From Streptomyces sp. 135 (GTDB lineage: Bacteria; Actinomycetota; Actinomycetes; Streptomycetales; Streptomycetaceae): 64,000 bases of DNA. Both the position numbers and the translations under genes were made by a program. Positions 8,816-16,734 of the stretch are shown here, piece after piece. How positions within the stretch are numbered: the stretch's first letter is position 1; the number at the start of each line of letters is the position of its first letter. The notes beneath the pieces were generated by a model. That model worked only from the letters and a program-made list of their open reading frames with translations. It searched no databases and was not told the origin of the DNA. The DNA lies in assembly GCF_020026305.1 (NCBI RefSeq), contig NZ_CP075691.1, positions 4,588,001 through 4,652,000 on the forward strand, in the 5' to 3' direction.

Positions 8816-9480
8816 TGAGCACCACCGACCTGCCGCGCCGCGTTCCGCGCCAGGCAGCCGGGGCGCACCGCGCGGACGGCGCGACGCCACCGGAAGGCGA
8901 CCACCGGCCCGAGGGGGGCCGGTGGTTCGGTTTTCTCCTGGTCACCACCGGCGCGGCGGGGCTGCTGGCGGCGTGGGTCATCACGCTCGACAAGTTCAAG
9001 CTCCTCCAGGACCCGGACTACACGCCGGGGTGCAGCATGAACCCGGTGGTGGCGTGCGGGAACATCATGAAGAGCGCCCAGGCGTCGGCGTTCGGATTCC
9101 CCAACCCCATGCTGGGCCTCGCCGCCTACGCCGTCGTGATCGTCGCCGGGGTGAGCGTGCTGGCGGGCGCCCGCTTCCCGCGCTGGTACTGGCTGACGTT
9201 CAACGCGGGCGCGCTTTTTGGCGTCGCGTTCTGCACGTGGCTGCAATTCCAGTCCCTGTACCGCATCAATTCGCTCTGCCTGTGGTGCTGCCTTGCCTGG
9301 GCCGCCACCACTGTCCTGTTCTGGTACGTGACGTCGCACAACGTGCGACGCGGATTCCTGCCCGCCCCGCGCGGAGCGCGCGCCTTCCTGAACGAGTTCA
9401 CGTGGGCGCTTCCGGTGCTGCACCTGGGCACGATCGGAGTGCTCGTCCTGACGCGCTGGTGGGACTTCTGGACCGGCTGA
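8815..9480 (+). CDS. Vitamin K epoxide reductase (VKOR) family thiol oxidoreductase
   Basis: This 221-residue membrane protein has four or five predicted helices. It shows the VKOR pattern: a loop cysteine pair C73 and C81 (CSMNPVVACGN), then the active-site CxxC at C155-C158 (NSLCLWCC) in the last helix of the core. Bacterial VKOR proteins replace DsbB: they use quinones to reoxidise a DsbA-like partner and so drive disulfide formation outside the membrane. Many bacterial VKORs are fused to a thioredoxin domain; this one is not, so its DsbA partner is encoded elsewhere. Its proximity to a disulfide-containing chaplin is suggestive. The gene converges on the M23 peptidase gene with a 22-nt gap. 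Confidence 0.88.
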   Translation: MSTTDLPRRVPRQAAGAHRADGATPPEGDHRPEGGRWFGFLLVTTGAAGLLAAWVITLDKFKLLQDPDYTPGCSMNPVVACGNIMKSAQASAFGFPNPMLGLAAYAVVIVAGVSVLAGARFPRWYWLTFNAGALFGVAFCTWLQFQSLYRINSLCLWCCLAWAATTVLFWYVTSHNVRRGFLPAPRGARAFLNEFTWALPVLHLGTIGVLVLTRWWDFWTG

Positions 9481-9502
9481 GCGTGAGATCGGCGGTCGGC
9501 GG

Positions 9503-10156
9503 TCAGAGGAGGGGCGCCCCTCTTCTGGCCAGATAGCGGACCGGGTCGATGTCCGAGCCGTAGCCGCGCCGCGCCCGTATCTCCAGGTGCAGATGGGGCC
9601 CGGTGGCCCGCCCCGTCGCCCCGCTGCTCCCGATGCGCGCCCCCGCGCGGATCCGGGCGCCTTGGCGGACCTTGATGCGGGACAGATGGGCGAAGACGGC
9701 GTAGTGGCCGTCGCGCATCCGTACCGTCACTGCCTTGCCGTACTGCCCCGACCGGCGCGCCAGTACGACGACGCCCGCGCCCACGGCGTACACGGGCGTC
9801 CCGGTCGGCACCGCCAGGTCGATGCCCGTGTGGTGCCCGGCGAGCCAGTCGCCGCGGATGCCGTAGCGCGCGGAGACCCGGAAGCCGCGGCGCAGCGGGA
9901 GGGTGTACCGGCCGGGCGGCCGCTCGGGGGCGAAGGCCCGGTGCTCCTCGGCCTCGAACAGGGCCTCCGCCATGGCGAGGTCCGCCTCGTACTCGGCGTC
10001 GTACCCACCCGTGCAGACGTCGATGTCACCCGGGTACGCGGCGGCCCGGTGCGCGGTCAGCGGGACCGCTCCGACGGCCAGGAGTCCGGCGGCGACGCGC
10101 AGGGCGTCGCGGCGCGTGACAGGCGCGGAAGGCGCCTTCTCTATGTCGTGGTCCAT
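9503..10156 (-). CDS. Secreted M23 family metallopeptidase
   Basis: This 217-residue protein is a LytM-type peptidoglycan endopeptidase. It has a likely twin-arginine signal (VTRRDALRVAAGLLAVGAV, cut around residue 40) and a C-terminal peptidase M23 domain (residues 85-210). The zinc site is complete: H109 and D113 in HHTGIDLAVPTG, H157 in FAHLS, and H188/H190 in GPHLHLEI. The ATG at 10156 is chosen because a GGTGAGG ribosome binding site lies 8 nt upstream and the RR motif then sits near the N-terminus. It probably cuts cell-wall cross-links. The short region between signal and catalytic domain has no recognised wall-binding module. Confidence 0.9.
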   Translation of the reverse strand: MDHDIEKAPSAPVTRRDALRVAAGLLAVGAVPLTAHRAAAYPGDIDVCTGGYDAEYEADLAMAEALFEAEEHRAFAPERPPGRYTLPLRRGFRVSARYGIRGDWLAGHHTGIDLAVPTGTPVYAVGAGVVVLARRSGQYGKAVTVRMRDGHYAVFAHLSRIKVRQGARIRAGARIGSSGATGRATGPHLHLEIRARRGYGSDIDPVRYLARRGAPLL

Positions 10157-10266
10157 GCCCGCCACCTCACCTGTGGCGGGCCCGGCACGCATCCCGTGGC
10201 CGCCCCGACTACGCCAGGCGGCGCAATCGGATACGTATTCCGTGCGGTGCGTGTGGCGGCCGGCCG

Positions 10267-10452
10267 TCACATGAAGGACATGCCGCCGCCCACGACGCAG
10301 GACCTGCCGTACTTCCAGTCGCACTCGATCTGGTGGACGATGTTGCGGGGCGTGCCGCCCGGGCCCGTGGGCGCGGCGGCGGCGGGGCTGAACGCCAGCA
10401 GTGGGACGAGGGCCAGGACCAGCGACAGCAGCAGTCTGAGGTGAACCGACAC
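10267..10452 (-). CDS. Small secreted peptide with two cysteines
   Basis: GTG at 10452 has a strong GAGGAG ribosome binding site 7 nt upstream and starts a 61-residue precursor. Residues 1-27 form a signal peptide (VHLRLLLSLVLALVPLLAF then SPAAAA). The mature part of about 34 residues is PTGPGGTPRNIVHQIECDW followed by a GRSCVVGGGMSFM tail, with two cysteines that could pair. The family is not recognised. It lies just upstream of the M23 gene on the same strand, about 110 nt apart, and could be co-transcribed. Confidence 0.65.
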   Translation of the reverse strand: MSVHLRLLLSLVLALVPLLAFSPAAAAPTGPGGTPRNIVHQIECDWKYGRSCVVGGGMSFM

Positions 10453-10644
10453 GTCCGTTCTCCTCGTGATCGTCGTATCCCGAGACGGGATGATCCTGCC
10501 CAGATGTCACCCATGATCGCTATTCAGTCGCGGAGGGTGACAGGGGCGGCCGCTCACCTGAGTGGGGGAGGCGGACCTCGGCAGGGGGCGACACAGCGCC
10601 GCCGTTCAGCTGTAATGCGGCTGGCGGCGCCTACGTTGGTCGGC

Positions 10645-11859
10645 GTGAAGATCGATTGCGTCGGTGGAGGCCCCGCCTCCCTGTACCTGGCCATCCTCGT
10701 CAAGCTGCGGGAACCGGCCCACGAGGTCACCGTCCACGAGAGGCACGCGGCCGGCGCCGTCTACGGCTGGGGCGTCACGTACTGGCCGGACCTCCTGGAG
10801 GAGCTCCGCGGCCACGACCCCGAGTCCGCGCGCGCCATCGCCGAGCACTCCGTGAGCTGGCGCGGCGGCTTCGCGTACGTGGGCGACAGGACCACCGCCC
10901 ACGACGGCGACGTGGGCCACGCCATCGGACGCCACCGCCTGCGGACCATCCTCGCCGACCGCGCCCGGGAGCTGGGCGTCCGCCTGGAGTACGGCGTCGA
11001 GATCGGCGGCCGCGAGGAGCTGCCGGACGCGGACCTCGTCGTCGCGGGCGACGGCGCGCACAGCAGGCTCCGCACGCAGAGCGCCGCCCACTTCGGGACC
11101 CGCGTGACCACCGGCGCGAACCGCTTCATCTGGCTCGCCACGACCCGCGTCTTCACGGCGTTCACCTTCGCCTTCGTGGAGACCGCGCACGGCTGGATCT
11201 GGTGCTACGCGTACGGCTACAGCGGCGAGCACAGCACCTGCGTGGTGGAGTGCTCCGAGGCCACCTGGACCGGCCTCGGCCTCGACCGGCTCGACCACGG
11301 CGACGCCCTGCGCCTGCTGGAGAGCCTCTTCGCCGAGATGCTCGACGGCCATGCGCTCCTCGGCCGCACCGACATCGAGAGCCACGCCCAGTGGCAGGCC
11401 TTCCCGACCGTCACCAACGAGGCCTGGTCCCACGGCAACCTCGCGCTGATCGGCGACGCCGCGCACACCACGCACTACTCGATCGGGGCCGGTACGAGCC
11501 TCGCCCTGCGGGACGCCGTCTGCCTGTCCCGGACGCTGGGATCCACCGGCCCGGCCGGGCTCCCGGCCGCTCTCGCGCGCTACGAACGGGAACGCAAGCA
11601 GGCCCTCCTCTCGGTGCAGAGCGCGGCCCGGCACAGCGCCCAGTGGTACGAGAACCTGCCCCGGTACATCGGCCTGGAGCCCCGCCAGATGTTCGCGCTG
11701 CTCGGCCAGCGCCACTCCCCGCTGCTGCCCTACGTGCCGCCCCAGCTCTACTACCACCTGGACCAGACCGTCGGCCGGCTCCCCTCCCTGCGCCGCCTCA
11801 AGCAGAGCCTCGGGCCCCGCCTGGCCCGCGCCCTCCAGAGCCGGCGTCCTCCGGCCTGA
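10645..11859 (+). CDS. FAD-dependent hydroxylase, anthraniloyl/salicylyl-CoA monooxygenase-like
   Basis: This 404-residue group A flavin monooxygenase has the N-terminal FAD dinucleotide-binding motif (CVGGGPASLYLAILVKL), a DLVVAGDGAHSRLR motif near residue 125-140, and the second FAD motif LALIGDAAHTTHYSIGAGTS near residue 265-285. The GWGVTYWPDLLEELR segment resembles the N-terminal half of anthraniloyl-CoA and salicylyl-CoA hydroxylases, and also VioD-like enzymes. Those acyl-CoA enzymes can carry a C-terminal old-yellow-enzyme domain, which is absent here. The GTG at 10645 has no ribosome binding site, but a TACGTT hexamer ends 7 nt upstream, consistent with a leaderless transcript. The substrate is unknown; no pathway genes are adjacent. 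Confidence 0.82.
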   Translation: MKIDCVGGGPASLYLAILVKLREPAHEVTVHERHAAGAVYGWGVTYWPDLLEELRGHDPESARAIAEHSVSWRGGFAYVGDRTTAHDGDVGHAIGRHRLRTILADRARELGVRLEYGVEIGGREELPDADLVVAGDGAHSRLRTQSAAHFGTRVTTGANRFIWLATTRVFTAFTFAFVETAHGWIWCYAYGYSGEHSTCVVECSEATWTGLGLDRLDHGDALRLLESLFAEMLDGHALLGRTDIESHAQWQAFPTVTNEAWSHGNLALIGDAAHTTHYSIGAGTSLALRDAVCLSRTLGSTGPAGLPAALARYERERKQALLSVQSAARHSAQWYENLPRYIGLEPRQMFALLGQRHSPLLPYVPPQLYYHLDQTVGRLPSLRRLKQSLGPRLARALQSRRPPA

Positions 11860-12119
11860 GCGGGATCCCGGGTGGGTGTACTGGCCACGCGTTCACCCGA
11901 ATGGCCCTATCGGCGCCCGGCGGATGCGGGCCCCCGGACCGCCCCCGGGCCCGGCACGGCCAAAGCCCTGCCGGGTCTTCCCCGTACGCCCCGTGATTCC
12001 GCTCCGTGATTCCTCGCCTTGCGGGCCGGGCCCCGGCGGCGCGCGATGGACATGAGGCGTGCGTCGTCCCGTGGCGGATTGGTTTCTGCCCGTCGCATGC
12101 TCCAAGGGAGTGATCACCC

Positions 12120-13040
12120 ATGACGCAGGGCGAGGCCTTCACCAACCCCGATGCGCTCAAGGGCCTGACAGCCTACGACCGGACCGGCGAGAAGATCGGC
12201 AGCATCGAACGGGTCTACCTCGACGACCGCAGCGGCCGCCCCGAGTGGGTGACCGTGAAAACCGGCCTGTTCGGCATGAAGGAGAGCTTCGTGCCACTGG
12301 CGGGAGCGCGCCTGCGGGGAGACGACCTGCATGTCACGGCCACCAAGGAGGCCGTGAAGGAGGCCCCGCGGGTGGATGCCGACCAGCACCTCGACCCTGG
12401 CCAGGAGCATGAGCTCTACGCCCACTACGGTCTTGCCCGGCCCGGCACCACGCCCGGCATGGCGCCGACCGGCACCGGCACAGGGACCGCGGGCACCCAG
12501 GAGCACCCGCTCACCGGGGCGGCCGGAGCGGCCGGGACCGGCGTGGGCGCCGGTGCGGGCAAGCGGGAGTTCGCCACCCGCGCCGGGATGGGCAGGGACG
12601 AGAAGGCCCAGGAAGAGCTGGTGCGCTCCGAGGAGCGGCTGCGGATCGGCACGGAGGAGCAAGAGGTCGGGCACGCCCGGCTGCGGAAGACGGTCGTGAA
12701 CGAGGACGTCACGACGTCCGTCCCCGTCTCCCACGAGGAGGTCCGTGTCGTACGGGAGCCGATCCGTGAGGGCGAGCGGGTGCGCGGCGACATCGGCGAG
12801 GCCGAGACCGAGGTGACCCTGCACGCCGAGCGGCCCGTGGTGAGCAAGGAGACCGTGCCCGTCGAACGCGTACACCTGGAGACGGAGAGGGTCACGGAGA
12901 CCCGCGAGGTCTCGGACACCGTCCGCAAGGAGCAGATCGAGTTCGACGACGACGTCAAGGGCGTCAAGGGCGTCAAGGGCGAGCGCGGCGGCATGAAGGG
13001 CGAGTCGTGGCGCGACCGGAAGCAGGGCCCGCGCCACTGA
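12120..13040 (+). CDS. PRC-barrel and DUF2382 (YsnF/AvaK-like) stress protein
   Basis: This 306-residue soluble protein has an N-terminal PRC-barrel (residues 8-85, with AYDRTGEKIGSIERVYLDD), a Gly/Thr/Ala-rich linker (about 105-150), and a C-terminal DUF2382 domain (residues 160-285) made of repeated heptad-like strands such as EEVRVVREPIREGERVRGD. It ends in a lysine-rich tail with a short DVKGVKGVKGERGG repeat. Proteins of this layout are common in Streptomyces and are linked to general stress responses; the biochemical role is unknown. GGGAG lies 10 nt upstream of the ATG. A strong terminator follows. Confidence 0.88.
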   Translation: MTQGEAFTNPDALKGLTAYDRTGEKIGSIERVYLDDRSGRPEWVTVKTGLFGMKESFVPLAGARLRGDDLHVTATKEAVKEAPRVDADQHLDPGQEHELYAHYGLARPGTTPGMAPTGTGTGTAGTQEHPLTGAAGAAGTGVGAGAGKREFATRAGMGRDEKAQEELVRSEERLRIGTEEQEVGHARLRKTVVNEDVTTSVPVSHEEVRVVREPIREGERVRGDIGEAETEVTLHAERPVVSKETVPVERVHLETERVTETREVSDTVRKEQIEFDDDVKGVKGVKGERGGMKGESWRDRKQGPRH

Positions 13041-13077
13041 CGTCAGCGGGTCCGCAGGCCGGCAGGCCGGCAGGTCA

Positions 13078-13111
13078 CGGAGGGAAGCACTCCCCGGAGT
13101 GCTTCCCTCCG
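13078..13111 (+). terminator. Strong terminator after the PRC/DUF2382 gene
   Basis: A perfect 16-bp stem with a 2-nt loop (13078-13093 with 13096-13111), starting about 38 nt after the stop codon. Confidence 0.85.
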
Positions 13112-13206
13112 CTCGTGTGCTCGTACGTCGTCCGCTCGCGTCCTTGTGACCAACGGCATGACGGAGGGCCCGCTTCGGGGCGGTCGGACTGTCTTAGCTT
13201 TGAGGG

Positions 13207-13503
13207 ATGTCACCGCTCGCCCGCATCACCGCGTCCTACACCCCGCGGTTCGCGGAATTCGCCTTCGAAGCGGCGTTCACCGCCGCGGTGGATCAGCATG
13301 TGGCCCATCTCAGGGACCGCCTGGAGGCGACCAGCCCCGGGCTGGTCCCGAAGGCGCCCGACCCGGAAGCGCTGACCGACTACGCCCTCGGTTTCCTCGA
13401 CGCGCTGGCCGAGTCGGACTGGCGCGAGCCGGTCGGGCACGACTACGCGGTGTGCCGCCTCACGGCCATTTCCTGGCTGGTGAGACGGCACGACCTGCTC
13501 TGA
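13207..13503 (+). CDS. Conserved-looking small protein, unknown function
   Basis: This 98-residue soluble protein starts at ATG 13207 with a TGAGGG sequence immediately upstream. It is predicted to be mostly helical, with FEAAFTAAVDQHVAHLRDRL in the middle and an aromatic/charged C-terminus. There is no signal peptide, membrane segment or cofactor motif. Codon bias is strongly coding. I do not recognise the family. It converges on the mechanosensitive-channel-like gene with a 42-nt gap. Confidence 0.65.
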   Translation: MSPLARITASYTPRFAEFAFEAAFTAAVDQHVAHLRDRLEATSPGLVPKAPDPEALTDYALGFLDALAESDWREPVGHDYAVCRLTAISWLVRRHDLL

Positions 13504-13545
13504 GGGCCCGCCCGTCGCGAGACGGTTCGGGGCGAGAGGGACGGA

Positions 13546-14319
13546 TCAGAAGGGATCGGTGGGTTCGCGGTCCCGCACCGGCTGGTTGGCGAGCGCGTCG
13601 TCACGTCCCGCCTGGTAGGCGCTGACACTCGTACGGGCCTTGGCCGTCTCCTGCTCGGCCGTGTGCAGCCAGCGCTCCCAGCGCTCCCGCATCGGGCCGA
13701 TGAGACCACCGCCCACGCCGACGATCAGGACACCGGCGACGGAGGCGAGCACCGCGTACAGGACGGGCTGGGTGACCGCGGTGGCGATACCGGCCTGGCC
13801 CAGGGCGGCGATGGCGCCGAGCGCGACGATGCAGACCCAGACCATCGTGCCGATCGTTTTGCCGTACGAGAGGGAGGCCAGGGTGTTGGTGACGATGTCC
13901 CGCACCAGGTTCGCGACGGCCATGGCGACCACGATCAGGACGACCGCGACGATGCCGCGCGGCAGCCAGGCGACGATGCCGTCGATCATGGCGCTGACCG
14001 GGTTCGGGCCGAAGACGCCGAAGCCGAGCTGCAGGGTGATCAGGAGGAGCGCGGCATAGACGATCTTGCAGATGATCCCTGTCATGTCGTACTTCGAACC
14101 GGCGAGCATCCGGGACGCCCCGGCCCGCTCGGCGAGCTTCTCCGAGCCGAGCTTTCTCATTACCCGGTCGAGAACCCTGGTGATCAGCTTCGAGACCATC
14201 CAGCCGATGACCAGGATGACCAGGAACCCGACGAGCTTGGGGACGAACTGGGCGACCTTCGACCAGGCGTCGTTGAGCCCTTGGGTGAAATTCACGGAAA
14301 GGGTTATGCCCTGGGACAT
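13546..14319 (-). CDS. Small-conductance mechanosensitive channel-like membrane protein
   Basis: This 257-residue membrane protein contains conserved TM-helix repeats: FVPKLVGFLVILVIGWMVSK near residue 25, a second hydrophobic block after YDMTGIICKIVYAALLLI, then two more (PRGIVAVVLIVVAMAVANLV and PVLYAVLASVAGVLIVGVGG). This matches the CmpX/YkuT-type TM-helix-repeat proteins related to MscS but lacking the large cytoplasmic MscS domain. The C-terminus is a short charged tail. The ATG at 14319 has GGAGG 7 nt upstream. The role is probably osmotic stress relief or membrane organisation (family knowledge). Confidence 0.82.
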   Translation of the reverse strand: MSQGITLSVNFTQGLNDAWSKVAQFVPKLVGFLVILVIGWMVSKLITRVLDRVMRKLGSEKLAERAGASRMLAGSKYDMTGIICKIVYAALLLITLQLGFGVFGPNPVSAMIDGIVAWLPRGIVAVVLIVVAMAVANLVRDIVTNTLASLSYGKTIGTMVWVCIVALGAIAALGQAGIATAVTQPVLYAVLASVAGVLIVGVGGGLIGPMRERWERWLHTAEQETAKARTSVSAYQAGRDDALANQPVRDREPTDPF

Positions 14320-14533
14320 GAGTGGTCCTCCACTCGCTGGGGCCCGCGCCGGCTGTGGCGGCGGGCGGCTGAACCCCCACGAGCGGGGCTCTCGCAGCGG
14401 CACCCGCTCCTGCGTCCGTGTCTATCACCGGAGCGGATCACCGGCCTGTCGGGCCGAACCGAACGGATGATGCCCTGTCGGCACCGTCGGCGTCGCGCGT
14501 AGCCGCGAGCGCGGGTGCGTCGTTGGGCAGGGC

Positions 14534-14749
14534 ATGAACGACGTGAGAAGAAACGTTCTTCCGGCTCGGCAGGTCCGTACGGTCGCCGCCACCACGCCCG
14601 AGGACGGGTCGTCGTCCGTCTCGCCGACGCCCATCTACGACGCGCTCGTACGTCAGTGGCATGCCCAGTGCCGGGAGGTCCCGCACCCGACGGCGGTGTG
14701 CCCGGGCCGGGTGCGTGTGGACCCGCAGGACCTGTTCCGGCGAGGCTGA
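14534..14749 (+). CDS. Small Streptomyces-type protein, unknown
   Basis: This 71-residue frame begins at ATG 14534. The core VSPTPIYDALVRQWHAQCRE resembles a motif I have seen in short Streptomyces proteins of unknown function; the rest is basic and Pro-rich. The ribosome binding site is weak (GGGCAGGGC). The frame is divergent from the mechanosensitive-channel-like gene. The call rests on codon bias and the recognised core. Confidence 0.5.
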   Translation: MNDVRRNVLPARQVRTVAATTPEDGSSSVSPTPIYDALVRQWHAQCREVPHPTAVCPGRVRVDPQDLFRRG

Positions 14750-14789
14750 GCGCCCCTGCTGCCTGCCTGCCTGCCCGCCCGGCGGCGTG

Positions 14790-15059
14790 TCAGACCAGGG
14801 CGACGGCCAGGAAGCCCGAGAGCACCGCGGCGGTCGCGGCGGACAGCAGGACGAAGCGTCCGCGTCCGCGCCACAGGCCGCCCCACACGCCCCGCATGGG
14901 GACGGAATCGTTTCTCCTCGCCGCTTCCACGTGGGCGGACAACTCGGCGAGGCCGTCCGCCTGCCGCAACTGCGCGCACCACTGGCAGTAGTCGAGACCC
15001 GCGTCGGGGCCGACCGGCCAGCGCGTCGTGCCGGGGAGATCGTCGTCAAAAACCGCCAT
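14790..15059 (-). CDS. Small protein with C-terminal membrane anchor and a CxxC pair
   Basis: ATG at 15059 starts an 89-residue protein. The N-terminal part has a DYCQWCAQLRQAD motif, so a CxxC pair is present. Residues 67-89 form one hydrophobic helix (FVLLSAATAAVLSGFLAVAL), giving a tail-anchored topology. An in-frame TTG at 15080 would add seven residues but lacks a ribosome binding site. The family is not recognised. It converges on the preceding small gene. Confidence 0.5.
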   Translation of the reverse strand: MAVFDDDLPGTTRWPVGPDAGLDYCQWCAQLRQADGLAELSAHVEAARRNDSVPMRGVWGGLWRGRGRFVLLSAATAAVLSGFLAVALV

Positions 15060-15257
15060 GCCGGACTCAACGACGTACAAATGGCTGCCGGAACGACCCG
15101 GTCAGCCTCCGGGGCGGCTTTTCACCCACTTGCTGGCAGGCCCTGTTTCTCGAATGGGGGAATCGGGGCGCAAGGGGGCATCGGCTTTGGAAATGCGGGG
15201 AACGGAGCCCGTTTGGGCTTTTTTGCGCTGGGGATCGCGGGGATGGCGGAACGTCGA

Positions 15258-15290
15258 GGGGCCCGGATGCCGTACCGGCATCCGGGCCCC
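15258..15290. terminator. Strong bidirectional-type terminator
   Basis: A perfect 15-bp stem (GGGGCCCGGATGCCG with its complement) and a TAC loop. It is 7 nt downstream of a minus-strand stop codon at 15297-15299, which suggests it ends a minus-strand transcript. Confidence 0.75.
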
Positions 15291-15536
15291 GAGCTTTCAC
15301 ACCATCTGCCGACTGAACGCGTCGGCCTTCATGTTCCGCGGTTCCGACTGGGAGAGCGGAGCCGCGGGGATCGCGGTTGCGTGACCGGGGACCACCTTCC
15401 AATCCGGGGCCTGCGGTACCCGGGCCGTACTGCTCGCCCGGGCGATCCTGATGGCGTCTGCTCCTACCTCCTGCGATGTACTGCTACTTCGGTGTACTGC
15501 TTCCTGCGTCGTACTGCTGAACTGCGGGAACTGCCT

Positions 15537-15649
15537 GCGGCCCCTGGGGCCGCTCCGGCCCGGCAACCAGTGGCGGGACCCACCTTGTCCGGCCCCGCCA
15601 CTCCGCTGCCGTTCCGTCTTCCGTGCGCGGCAGTTCGTCTCTGCCGCGC
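15537..15649. other. Cluster of three stem-loops, possible structured RNA
   Basis: Three perfect inverted repeats occur within 113 nt: 15537-15553 (8 bp, 1-nt loop), 15569-15602 (9 bp, 16-nt loop) and 15625-15649 (9 bp, 7-nt loop). No coding frame explains them. They may be part of a structured leader or small RNA. Confidence 0.35.
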
Positions 15650-15788
15650 CCTCTACGACTCGTTGAGAACAAGAAAACACTAACCCCGGGACTGGGCAAT
15701 GTCTACCTTCGCTGGGGCAGATTTCCTCCAGGGGTGGCAGCGGAAGTTCTACCGCCGAGGCATCCGGCCCGGCATCCGACCGGTCCAG

Positions 15789-15822
15789 CGGCGCGACTGA
15801 TCCATCGGCGCGACTGATCCAT
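15789..15822. repeat. 17-nt tandem duplication
   Basis: Two identical copies of CGGCGCGACTGATCCAT sit head to tail just beyond the 3' end of the NIPSNAP gene. Confidence 0.9.
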
Positions 15823-15834
15823 CGGTGCGGTCGG

Positions 15835-16605
15835 TCAGGAGAGTGACCGGCCGGTGGGTGCCAGCCGCAGTCGCTGGGGCGCCGCCGCCTGGACCCGCTC
15901 GATGCCCGGCAGGATCTCGGCGCGGGCGGTGGGATGGGCCCGGACCTGGGCGAGGTGTCGCCGGTGCGCGGCCGCATCGGCGTACGAGGTGAAGAGCGCG
16001 GCGACGTTCTCGCCGGTGCGGACCGGCAGCCTGGGGAACGTGTTGCGCGCGGGCTCGGTCGCCAGGAGGGCGAAGGGCGCGGGGCCCGTGTCGCGGAGCA
16101 CGGGCAGCAGGCCGTCCCGGATCAGCGCGACGCCGTCGTACCCCGGGGGAAAGGACCACACGGTGGCGGCCACGAAGCGGTCGGGCGCCGGAGCGCCGAC
16201 GGGGGGCCGTGCGGAGGGGGAGGCGGTGAAGCCGCTGCCGGCGGGCTCGGAGGGCAGTCCGGAGTGCGGTTCTGGGCGCGGTTCGGGGCGCAGAAGGAGT
16301 ACGTCGTCGGAGTCGCGCATGGTGTCGTTCGCCTGGGGCCCGTGCTCGGCCCATACGGGGCCGCCGTAGAAGTCCGTGAGCGCGCGGTGACGAGTCGCCA
16401 TGTCCGGGAAACCGCGCAGCCAGACGAAACGGTCCGGGTCGTCGAGGTCCCGGAACTGGCCGAGCACGCCAGCCCCCACCGCTTCCTGGGGCTCGATGAA
16501 CTCCCGGTCGAACAGCTCGATGAGCTCGTCGCGGCGGCCGGGGCGCAGCGTGTACTGGCGCAGCTCGATCACGGCGGGCGGGGCAACGGGGCCGGTGGGT
16601 CGCAC
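15835..16605 (-). CDS. NIPSNAP-family protein
   Basis: This protein of about 256 residues has two ferredoxin-like alpha/beta halves. The first begins IELRQYTLRPGRRDELIELF, a NIPSNAP signature. The second half contains ARNTFPRLPVRTGENVAALF. A Pro/Ser-rich linker (around residues 115-145) joins them. I choose the GTG at 16605 because AGGAG lies 7 nt upstream; the GTG at 16572 nearer the domain has no ribosome binding site. NIPSNAP proteins are small, often dimeric proteins of poorly known function. It is divergent from a WYL-type regulator with a palindrome in the shared promoter region, so that regulator probably controls it. Confidence 0.82.
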   Translation of the reverse strand: MRPTGPVAPPAVIELRQYTLRPGRRDELIELFDREFIEPQEAVGAGVLGQFRDLDDPDRFVWLRGFPDMATRHRALTDFYGGPVWAEHGPQANDTMRDSDDVLLLRPEPRPEPHSGLPSEPAGSGFTASPSARPPVGAPAPDRFVAATVWSFPPGYDGVALIRDGLLPVLRDTGPAPFALLATEPARNTFPRLPVRTGENVAALFTSYADAAAHRRHLAQVRAHPTARAEILPGIERVQAAAPQRLRLAPTGRSLS

Positions 16606-16696
16606 GGCAGGACTCCTGTTCGACGTTCTCCAGGCAGGGCGGTCTCTTTCGCCGGGGCGGGCCGGCCGCTGAGAAGCCGACCGTAGGAGAACCGCG

Positions 16697-16711
16697 TGAC
16701 AGGGGCTGTCA
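16697..16711. promoter_or_regulatory. Palindromic operator between NIPSNAP and WYL genes
   Basis: The perfect palindrome TGACAG-GGG-CTGTCA lies between the divergent NIPSNAP and WYL-regulator genes, 24 nt before the chosen regulator start. Its position in the promoter region fits autoregulation by the WYL protein (inference). Confidence 0.55.
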
Positions 16712-16734
16712 GGGTTTCCGGGGAAAATGCGCGC

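Larger units (their letters stand above)
15060..15834. other. Long region without a supported gene
   Basis: In these 775 nt no frame has a good start, ribosome binding site and codon bias together. The stretch is less GC-rich than its surroundings in places. It contains a strong terminator (15258-15290), three stem-loops close together (15537-15649), an AGCAGTAC motif three times on the minus strand between about 15465 and 15520, and a 17-nt tandem repeat (15789-15822). A minus-strand frame ends at 15297, directly before the terminator, and may mark an unrecognised transcript. Confidence 0.5.

Noticed and set aside
15699..15800. A 33-residue plus-strand frame (MSTFAGADFLQGWQRKF...)
   Set aside because: It has no ribosome binding site and no recognisable similarity; not enough to call a gene.
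16696..16734. GTG start with AGGAG for the WYL regulator
   Set aside because: The extra 13 residues are not conserved and the GTG overlaps the palindromic operator; family members start at the ATG 16735 equivalent.
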